From: Deroplatys truncata
Taxonomy: Eukaryota; Arthropoda; Insecta; Mantodea; Mantidae
Assembly: GCA_030765065.1 (NCBI GenBank)
Contig: CM060979.1
Span: forward strand, 104,458,350-104,522,349
Reading direction: 5' to 3'
DNA length: 64,000 nucleotides
Shown here: piece by piece, positions 56,535-64,000 of the stretch
Numbering within the stretch: the stretch's first letter is position 1
Layout: every line of letters starts with the position of its first letter
Translations under genes and position numbers: made by a program
Notes under the pieces: generated by a model
What the model saw: only the letters and a program-made list of their open reading frames with translations
Database searches by the model: none
Told to the model about the DNA's origin: nothing

Positions 56535-57790
56535 TTGAGGAAAGGAAGTTCAATAACGTTTATGGGTGATATTTTTCAACTATTGAAATTGTAGATGACT
56601 GTTTATCTGGTCAATCGATAACTTTAAGTATGTATATTTCAAAAATATAAATAAAACATTTTCTCTACCTGTGTGTTGGCGACCCTTGCCTGGACGAACA
56701 GGTGGATCTTCTGCCAAACAAAGGCGATCCTTGCCTTGAAGAACAACTCGACATTCCCATAAACACTTGCACGACACAGTTTACCATAAGGAGTGTTCGT
56801 CTATGGCAGGGCATCAACTGACCAGCTACCCTGCCTGTTCAGTATCCCTAACAGGGTTAGTCTCGTGAAGCCTCAGCAATGCTTGTTGCTGCGTGATAGA
56901 CAACAAGGAACAAGGTGACCTCATACAGTATTACGTGCTATCAATGTACTTACAGGAGGGTTTGTCCATTTTCTGGGTTTCACTTTCCGAGAATCTAACT
57001 GTGATATAAGCAGGAATTTACGACTATGTACATAAACAGGTCAATAACCTTCTTAAACAACGAGGCCTCGCCTGCTGGTTTTATAACAGTCAAATATCTT
57101 TTGAATGTAGGTGATAAAGTTTAGAAAACAAAGGTAAAATTCTTGATTTACGACCAAATTATGAAATCCTGTAAGGTCTAATGAAAGTTGCTACCGCTAG
57201 CACATTTTTTCTGTTAATTAGGGCAATGTATCTGTAAAATTTGCTAAGAATGTGAAACACTTCGATTTTTTTGGCAGTTTTATTATACGTACTTATAACT
57301 TGTACTTTCATGTTACGCAATTGGGTTTTTAATATCGACAATTTTTAAGCCACAAATGACAAATTAATCGATTCTTTACCATTTAGGTGAAGCATCGCAT
57401 TGAACTTTCAAAATGCTCCTCGGGTCGCAGTTTACAACTTATTAGCTTGAAAGTTTCAGGAATTATGATTTAAAAATTGTTGTGCACTTGTTAAAAATAT
57501 TAAATAGTTCACATAATTGTCACTAAAAATTGAAAAAATTAATAACATCTATACAAAAACTATTTTCTCTTAAACTTATTACAATTAAGAAATTCCTACA
57601 TAACAATTTAAGTTTGTATATTAAGCTCAAATTAAAAATTTTGGAACGATACGATAAACCGTAGGGCCAAAGGAGTATTTAATATTACCATATTTAAAGG
57701 TGATTAATTATTAATAATACTGATATATTTATAACGGTTTAACGTAGCTCAATGTTAAAATGCAGTATATGTTTTATACCTCGAGTACAT
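56535..57790. other. Unannotated DNA
   Basis: 56660-56900 is somewhat GC-richer, with recurring CTTGCCT(G/T)GA words. Nothing recognisable otherwise. Confidence 0.35.
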
Positions 57791-57796
57791 GGTAAA

Positions 57797-58650
57797 CAAA
57801 TCTGATGTGTTACACTCACATGACTTTTTCTACTCTTGTACAAACTATTTTTACAAACGCTTATTCTCCGTATGCTTCATGTTAATAGAGATGTTAATCT
57901 TATTGCTAATTTTCTTTAGGTGCAAGGGAATATGGTAGACTTTAAGCGTCAGTCAAATCTTTTAAGAGCTGGTTGCTATGTGGCGCATTCCATTGTCATT
58001 GTATGTCCAGGACATAAAAAATGAATAATGATTTCCCATTTGAGAAAACGTTTTGGAAAATTTAAGGGAATAACAAGCAGTATCTCGAAAATTTTTCATT
58101 CAACAACAAAAAAATGTATATGACATAAATTGTGTATTTACCGCGAGCTACATTTTTTGTGTAGTAAAATTTTGTCTATCTCTTATGGTTTACCAGTTAT
58201 GCAAAAGTCGTTCACAATGAAGAATACTTTTGGAGACATTCCCAGAAAATTCAAGATATACATTTTATTTGTCATGAAAATATCTTAAACATATGATATT
58301 TTAATCAAAATCGTTAGAGCCATTTTTGAGAAAATTAAAAGTTTCGAAAAATGTTCCATGTAAAGGGTAATCCGGGGTGGGGGAATTTTCTTTAAAACCT
58401 TCGTGTTGCATCTCTGGAAGATACTGAACCTAAATACCAAGTTTGGTATTTATCGGACTGTTCGTTTCCGAGTTATGCTGCTCACAGACAGACAGACATA
58501 CACAGACAGACAGACACACACGAACATGTTTCCAAAAATGCTTTTTTGGATTCAGGGGGTCTCAAAACATGTATTTCCGGTGAAATCTTGGTATCGAATT
58601 TTTGGGTGGAATACAATACTTCCCCTACTTACTATACGTAGCAGAGAAAG
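57797..58650 (+). repeat. Rep860 copy 16 (forward, full length, TAAA-flanked)
   Basis: Starts CAAATCTGATGTGTTACACT and ends GTAGCAGAGAAAG, 854 bp. It is flanked by TAAA on both sides (57793-57796 and 58651-58654), as nested copy 5 is. It contains CAGACAGACA...CACACACG at 58485-58522. Confidence 0.88.
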
Positions 58651-58790
58651 TAAAAAGTCAAAGCAAGAAAACTGTAGATTTTTGGATTTTCACAGACGCA
58701 TTGCCCTATGGTGCAGAAAACCAGAGTCCCTAGTTTTACATAAAAATATAGCACAAAGAAACATAGTTGGTAAACCCCAATCTACCCTTT

Positions 58791-59519
58791 TGATGCAGCT
58801 ATCTGTATCACAAATTACTTAAATGTAAATAATGATTGTAATATGAATATGCATTATTATGTGACATTGATTTGAGATGTTTGTTGATTGTAATTATTGT
58901 TGGGAAGTAAGTTTATACTGCCTTACTGAAACTGACAATAATAGCGCGCAATAATGCAGGGGGGTGAGCTGTTTATCATTATTGGAAACGAGGAAGTTGC
59001 GTAATGTTGGCGCGTTTTTCCGTTTAGAACCTTCTGGAATATTTCCCTAGAGCATATGTATTCATAATTTTCATTGGATATAAAAAAGACGCTAATGTTG
59101 GCGCGTTTTATTAGCCAATAGTAACTCAGTTATAATCTTTAGGCATATCGGTGTGTATGGGTATAAAAGCCAAGTCAGAGGTAGATCGCAGTCAGTTCAT
59201 CAAAAATCTGTGTACACTACACGTCGTCTTCAGTCAGTCAGTTCGTCGAAAGTATTTGTACGGCAAACGTCGGGTATCGATTCATAAGTTACGCGCAGCA
59301 GAATTATGAAAAATCTAAAGTATGGTAAAGTTAATTATACAAAAGGTTGAAGTACGTGGATTAAAAGTGATCAGTAAGAAGTTGTTACAACAGTTTCAGT
59401 TTGGCGAGTGTTAAGATCAATGTATAAATAAGATAGTTAACGTGTTCGACAATAAAAGTATAAAACAAATTTCTTCATCAGTGTTATATTTGGATAAAAG
59501 ATTCCTTTCCGTTTACACA
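58791..59519 (+). repeat. Family D LTR 1 (3' border inferred)
   Basis: Starts TGATGCAGCTATCTG, matching TGAGGCAGTAT of families A-C. Landmarks are ATTAGCCAATAG near 59110, TATA box GTATAAAAGCC at 59161 and polyadenylation-type AATAAA at 59451. The likely end is in the GTTTACACAC region near 59519, just before CCCTGATCAAGAGAT, the block conserved with families A-C. Confidence 0.7.
59161..59168 (+). promoter_or_regulatory. TATA box of family D LTR 1
   Basis: GTATAAAAGC in a GGGTATAAAAGCCAAG context. An initiation region (GTCAGTTCATC) follows about 30 bp downstream, as expected for an LTR promoter. Confidence 0.65.
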
Positions 59520-59624
59520 CCCTGATCAAGAGATATGTTCGACCGAGAAATAATAGCTAGCCGGAGGACAGTAAACCAAAATTAATTAAGATAACAATAG
59601 TTTCAAACGAACACTAACACTGCT

Positions 59625-59862
59625 GTAAATTGCTAACACCAGATGGAGCTACAAACCGAACAAATGAATCACGTCACAAGATGGCTTCACATGAAGTAAA
59701 CACACAAACAAACATTATAAAGAATACCGTTACAAATTGGCTACCACAAGGTGGGGCTGCAATAATGTCATAACATTAAACCACCGCAAATTGGCACCCA
59801 AACGTGGGGTTCAAAACATATACAAATAATGTTACTTCAAATTGGCACCCAGAACGTGGGGC
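59625..59862 (+). promoter_or_regulatory. Family D leader with four tandem PBS-like motifs
   Basis: GTAAATTGCTAACACCAGAT (59625), ACAAATTGGCTACCACAAGG (59732), GCAAATTGGCACCCAAACGT (59786) and TTCAAATTGGCACCCAGAAC (59836), each followed by GTGGGGC/T or GATGGAGC. Spacing is 107, 54 and 50 bp. The latter three closely resemble a tRNA-Lys primer binding site (TGGCGCCCAACGTGGGGC). The first two are repeated in the right direct repeat at about 62950 and 63060. Confidence 0.72.
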
Positions 59863-59865
59863 AGA

Positions 59866-59962
59866 GTGACCAAGAAAGGAACACGATGACCAGGAAAGGA
59901 TCAGAATAACCAGGAAGGGGCAGAATTAACCAGGAAGAAGTGAGATGACCAGGAAGGGGCGA
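59866..59962 (+). repeat. Short tandem repeat, five units of 19-21 bp
   Basis: Five units of the form (AGTGACC/ATGACC/ATAACC/TTAACC)AGGAA(A/G)GG with short spacers, immediately downstream of the last PBS-like motif. Confidence 0.8.
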
Positions 59963-60281
59963 ATGGAGAAGTGAACTGAACTACAAGACGCAGATTCCAG
60001 AAACAACAAAAGGGACGACAGACTACGCGGATGATTGGACATCGTAATTCCAAGATTAAAAGGCAACAGGGGAAGTCAAATACGGAACACCAAAACGACG
60101 TAGATTCATCGTAATACAACGCAGAAGCGACATATAATCTAGGAGAGAGGGGCAGAAAGCTGGACATCAAAGCAACATCAGCAGATACCATCAGAAAGGT
60201 TAGAAACGTGTGATTTTTATTCTAAAAAAAAGGGGTAAATTTTTTTTAATGTACCTTAGGAGCGGTAGGATAAAGAAAACA

Positions 60282-61375
60282 ATGTCCACTAATAATACAG
60301 AAGAAATAATTATGGAGGAGGATAGTGTAACAGTTAGCTGTAATTCAATACAGGTTACAGAAAATAGCTCAAACATGTAGTATTGGAGGGAGGAAATGTT
60401 AGTGCAGGAAGTGAGAATAAAACAGCAGGAAATATTAATTCTGATACTAGTATGATTATGGAAATGTTGAGAAAATTTGGTGAAAAATTAGATCAAAACA
60501 GGGAAGATTTTGATAGGAGTTTAGAACAAAAACTAGATCAGAATAAGAGAGAATTGAGGGAAGATATTGGTAAGAGTATTACAGATCAATTAAGGGAAGA
60601 AATTTGTAAGAATAATAAGAAATTAGAAAAGAAAATAGATCAAAACAATGAAGATATGAAAAGAAGGAATAGGGAAATAATGGGAGATATAGAAAATAGA
60701 AATAGGAAAATAATAGAAGGATTTGAAAAGAAAGTTATGAAGCTAGATAGTAGTATGCCAAAAATGAGAGATGAAAATCAGGAAGTAATAGCAAGTGAGA
60801 TAGGAGAAGTTTCAAAGAAAATGCTAGACATGAGCGGGGAAATAGGTAACAAAGAAAATGAGGTTAATAATAAAATAGAACATGTTGATGTAAAATGTAC
60901 AGAATTAGGTAGCCAACTGAGTAACATTTCAAGTGAGATAAGAGAGATGAAAGAGGTTATGAATGTAGATGTGAATCAGACGCAGGTTAATTTCAGAGGG
61001 GAAATATCAGAAATACAGAAGGAGTCAGTAATGCAGAGAAATAAATTGTACGAAGAAGTTAAAGTTTTGACTGTAAATAATCATAAGCTAACTTCTGAAA
61101 TTAACAAGTACCAAGATGTTCAAAATGAAAACTCCAATCCAGTACAGCTTATGAAATATTTGTCAGAATACTTTCAAATTAAAGGGATAGTAGGAGCATT
61201 GAAAATGATAATTGTTAAAAGATGTGTTGTTCAGGAAAATTTAGATTGTTTTCAAATGTTATCATGGGACGAAATTTCATATGAATACAAGAGGTTATTC
61301 ATGAACAAATTTTTGAAGGTTAGGATACGGCTACGAGTAATGTTTAGCCACACACAATTTGATCCAGGAGGGTAA
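60282..61375 (+). CDS. Gag-like coiled-coil protein of family D element (one frameshift)
   Basis: The likely start ATG is at 60282 (MSTNNTEEIIMEEDS). That frame stops at 60378-60380. The next frame is open from 60368 to the stop at 61373-61375, so one frameshift joins them. The long part begins EGGNVSAGSENK and is mostly Lys/Glu/Asn-rich coiled coil with repeated LDQN and KID-QNNED-type heptads (to about residue 240). The last 90 residues (LMKYLSEYFQIKGI ... SWDEISYEYKRLFMNKF) resemble the capsid core of Ty3/gypsy-type Gag: hydrophobic helices with a W and F-x3-F spacing. No CCHC knuckle or protease follows. The role would be particle assembly. Assignment rests on context (between LTRs) and this weak resemblance. 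A myosin-like host gene is unlikely. Confidence 0.62.
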
Positions 61376-62117
61376 ATAGCAATGAGATGTAAAGTAAATG
61401 CTGGATAGTTAAAGATGACTTGCAGAGAAATGTATTGGAATGTAAGAGGGTTAACTAAATATATATGTCATGAGAAAACAGAAATAAATTCAGAACAAAA
61501 AAAAAAAAGAAAGAAAGAAAGAAATATTTAAAAGAAAAAAAAGAAAATTTTTAGTAACTGTAACAGCATTTGAAATTAAGAATGTAAAGATTGAAACTTA
61601 ATATGATATTAAAGTAAATTATGTAGATATAATTCCAAGAGTATTGTGAATATACAGTACAAAACAACAAAAATTGGGTAAAAATAATTAAAACAAATAC
61701 TTGTGTAGCAAACAGAACATGTGAAACAGTGCCTAGATTTAAGAGATGTAAATATATTTGTGTAAAGGGTGAATATTTTTGGTAAATATGTTTAATAATT
61801 ACAAAAAATTCTTGAATTGATAAATTTTTGTTAACAATATAAGAAAGTAAACCATTTTTTGTAACAGTAATTAAATACTTCAGGGTACAGTATTTGCTAT
61901 AAAAATTTTTTTGTAATGTCAGATTAAAGTCTAAACACATTAAACCAGAGCCAGTAAGAAGTGGCGAGAAAAAAAAACATATGTCGTGTGTTAAATACGT
62001 GTGAAGTGTTAAGTGAAAGTGATAGCGTGTGTTCCAAGATTTAGGAGACTAAAAACCCAATTATAAAATTTTCAAACAAGTTGTAAATATTTATAATTAT
62101 GTTTCTAGTGGGGCATA
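61376..62117. other. AT-rich internal region of family D element, no pol
   Basis: Contains a purine run (A11 then GAAA repeats) at 61499-61545 and no RT, integrase or protease motif in any frame. A 129-codon minus-strand frame at 61551-61940 is hydrophobic low-complexity AT sequence and not supported as a gene. Confidence 0.55.
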
Positions 62118-62842
62118 TGATGCAGTAATCTGTATCACAAATTACTTAAATGTAAATAATGATTGTAATATGAATATGCATTATTATGTGACATTGATTT
62201 GAGATGTTTGTTGATTGTAATTATTGTTGGGAAGTAAGTTTATACTGCCTTACTGAAACTGACAATAATAGCGCGCAATAATGCAGGGGGGTGAGCTGTT
62301 TATCATTATTGGAAACGAGGAAGTTGCGTAATGTTGGCGCGTTTTTCCGTTTAGAACCTTCTGGAATATTTCCCTAGAGCATATGTATTCATAATTTTCA
62401 TTGGATATAAAAATAGACGCTAATGTTGGCGCGTTTTATTAGCCAATAGTAACTCAGTTATAATCTTTAGGCATATCGGTGTGTATGGGTATAAAAGCCA
62501 AGTCAGAGGTAGATCGCAGTCAGTTCATCAAAAATCTGTGTACACTACACGTCGTCTTCAGTCAGTCAGTTCGTCGAAAGTATTTGTACGGCAAACGTCG
62601 GGTATCGATTCATAAGTTACGCGCAGCAGAATTATGAAAAATCTAAAGTATGGTAAAGTTAATTATACAAAAGGTTGAAGTACGTGGATTAAAAGTGATC
62701 AGTAAGAAGTTGTTATAACAGTTTCAGTATGGCGAGTGTTAAGATCAATGTATAAATGTGATAGTAATGTTCGACAATAAAAGTATAAAACAAATTTCTT
62801 CATCAGTGTTATATTTGGATAAAAGATTCCTTTCCGTTTACA
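62118..62842 (+). repeat. Family D LTR 2
   Basis: Roughly 98 percent identical by eye to LTR 1. Differences include GACAATAAAAGT context changes (TAAATGTGATAGTAATG versus TAAATAAGATAGTTAACGTG) and scattered substitutions. TATA box at 62489-62497, AATAAA at about 62776-62781. The purine-rich AGTGGGGCATA immediately upstream (62107-62117) could be a polypurine tract. Confidence 0.75.
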
Positions 62843-63107
62843 CACCCTGATCAAGAGATATGTTCGACCGAGAAATAATAGCTAGCCGGAGGACAGTAAA
62901 CCAAAATTAATTAAGATAACAATAGTTTCAAACGAACACTAACACTGCTGCAAATTGCTAACACCAGATGGAGCTACAAACCGAACAAATGAATCACGTC
63001 ACAAGATGGCTTCACATGAAGTAAACACACACAAACAAACATTATAAAGAATACCGTTACAAATTGGCTACCACAACGTGGGGCTACAATAATGTCACAA
63101 CTAAACC

Positions 63108-63345
63108 ACCTCACTTTCTATAGAGACATTTTGGATTTCTTTTATTCTCTTAAAAGTGGCTCAAACCTTTCGATTAAAATATAATACATTTACATGACAA
63201 ATAAAATGTATATCTTCTGAGAATAACCAGTGAAGTCCTTTTCGTTCGGAACGAAAACGTTATATCTTGTATAACGAGTAGACCACAAAAGACAGACGAT
63301 TTACTTAGGCACTGCAAAAAAATGTAGAATTCTTTGAAAAACTCA
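63108..63345 (-). repeat. Rep860 fragment 17 (reverse)
   Basis: Middle segment of the family only: GATTAAAATATAATACATTT, ATGACAAATAAAATGTATAT, GAATAACCAGTGAAGTCCTT and AAAAAATGTAGAATTCTTTG. It borders the right end of the family D repeat on one side and the Tc1 fragment on the other. Confidence 0.75.
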
Positions 63346-63369
63346 ATTTCATAGTTTTACTGTGGCGGA

Positions 63370-63712
63370 GTGGTTACATGAAATAACATCCCTGTAATGG
63401 ACTGGCCTGCTGAGAGTCCTGACTTGAATCCTATAGAACACCTTTGGGATGTTCTGGAACGCCGACTTCGTGCCAAGCCTCACCGACCTACATCGATACC
63501 TCTCCTCAGTTCCGCACTCCGTGAAGAATGGGCTGCCATTCCCCAAGAAACCTTTCAGCACCTGATTGAAAGTATATCTGCGAGAGTGAACGCTGCCATC
63601 AAGGCTAAGGGTGGGCCAACACCATATTGACTTCCAGAATTACCGATGGAGGCCGCCACGAACTTGTACGTCATTTTCAGCCAGGTGTCCGGATACATTT
63701 GATTACGTAGTG
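63370..63712 (+). mobile_element. 5'-truncated Tc1 element with right terminal inverted repeat
   Basis: Downstream of the transposase end, GGTGTCCGGATACATTTGAT then TACGTAGTG ends at 63712 followed by TA (63713-63714). This is the outer sequence of many insect Tc1 elements (CACTACGTAATCAAATG inward on the minus strand). The left end is missing. Confidence 0.78.
63385..63630 (+). pseudogene. Tc1 transposase C-terminus
   Basis: The open frame reads NIPVMDWPAESPDLNPIEHL and WDVLERRLRAKPHRP, then REEWAAIPQETFQHLIESI and the end GGPTPY, stop at 63628-63630. WPAxSPDLNPIEHLWD is the third catalytic block of Tc1-type DD34E transposases, with the glutamate in NPIEHLW. The frame is intact, but D1 and D2 and the DNA-binding domain are absent, so about 80 of 340 residues remain. 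Confidence 0.88.
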
Positions 63713-63714
63713 TA

Positions 63715-64000
63715 TGTGCTAAAAGTGACAAGAAATTTGCGGCGAGAGTATCTAAACATGCAGAAGTCTTGCTCTAAGCTGTTATACAAATGATTAAGCT
63801 AATTAACCATGTACTTTGTTTAACACACAACTTGAAAGGTTTTTCGTTTGTTTCCTGTTACAACTCAGAACAATAAAAAGAAAATATGTTTAATTTCATA
63901 TGCTGTGTCGTCTACTGATATTTTGTTAGTCATCTGAGCCTTTATTTATTAAGTGCTGGAGATAAACGAAAATATGTTTCTACAACAAAAATAACTACAA
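63715..64000. other. Unannotated DNA to window end
   Basis: Nothing recognisable. Confidence 0.4.

Larger units (their letters stand above)
58791..63107 (+). mobile_element. LTR element, family D (gag-like ORF, no pol)
   Basis: Two direct repeats of about 990 bp (58791-59784 and 62118-63107) flank about 2.3 kb that holds one gag-like ORF and AT-rich sequence. There is no protease, RT, RNase H or integrase motif in any frame between them. Both repeats start TGATGCAG and carry a TATA box, a polyadenylation signal and PBS-like motifs. The repeats run past any plausible LTR end into the leader, so the right unit is LTR plus leader and not just a 3' LTR. The arrangement looks like two elements sharing an LTR, with the second cut off at 63107. 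Confidence 0.78.

Noticed and set aside
3181..59962. CRISPR arrays
   Set aside because: Tandem repeats here are microsatellites, minisatellites or leader repeats. There are no regular repeat-spacer units, and the DNA is eukaryotic.
60383..61375. Host coiled-coil (myosin-like) gene
   Set aside because: The ORF lies between two near-identical LTR-type repeats, lacks introns and ends with a Gag-capsid-like segment. A retroelement origin is more likely.
61551..61940. 129-codon minus-strand protein
   Set aside because: Hydrophobic, AT-driven composition with no motif, antisense to the LTR element interior.

Overview
This is eukaryotic, almost certainly insect, DNA: AT-rich, with abundant tRNA-derived SINEs, 5'-truncated LINEs, mariner/Tc1-type transposons, LTR-element fragments and scattered microsatellites. 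The repeat content, above all a roughly 860-bp repeat with a (CA)n core seen about 16 times here, reminds me of a cockroach such as Periplaneta americana. That species call is inference from recall, not a search. I find no host protein-coding exon, rRNA gene or functional tRNA gene. The window reads as a transposon-filled intergenic or intronic desert.

Layout. 1-3.2 kb: GC-rich block and a truncated LINE ending in a (TCTAA)n tail. 3.4-11.1 kb: several copies of the 860-bp repeat (here 'Rep860'), one split by an RNase H-bearing LINE with an 11-bp target duplication and one split by another Rep860, plus a deleted mariner-like element at 7.4-8.1 kb. 11-19.4 kb: microsatellites, a LINE tail on the minus strand and two more Rep860 copies. 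19.8-26.3 kb: an LTR with leader (family A), a mariner lacking its catalytic core, a DD34D mariner with perfect 27-bp ends, and a 2.7-kb element with about 300-bp inverted repeats and a DD(about 83)E transposase. 26.6-34.2 kb: Rep860 copies (some nested or tandem), SINEs, a zinc-knuckle LINE tail and a foldback. 34.2-45 kb: little recognisable except Rep860, an LTR (family B), a mariner-type remnant and SINEs. 45.6-47 kb: LTR family C on the minus strand. 49-50.4 kb: a hidden minus-strand LINE reverse transcriptase. 54.5-55.7 kb: a complete but dead DD41D-like element. 55.9-56.5 kb: a tandem duplication. 57.8-63.1 kb: Rep860, then an LTR element (family D) with two nearly identical direct repeats of about 990 bp flanking a gag-like coiled-coil ORF and no pol. 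63.4-63.7 kb: the 3' end of a Tc1 transposon.

The most interesting observation is that all four LTR/leader segments (A-D) carry not one but several tandem copies of a motif resembling a primer binding site for tRNA-Lys (core like TTGGCGCCCAACGTGGGGC), spaced about 40-110 bp and mostly 50-60 bp. Together with shared LTR ends (TGAKGCAGTA) this suggests one lineage of gag-only or non-autonomous LTR elements with a multi-primer-site leader. Rep860, an unclassified mobile repeat that carries a microsatellite at a fixed internal position, is the second candidate for something poorly described. Coordinates of degenerate elements are approximate to within about 10-20 bp, and identities were judged by eye.
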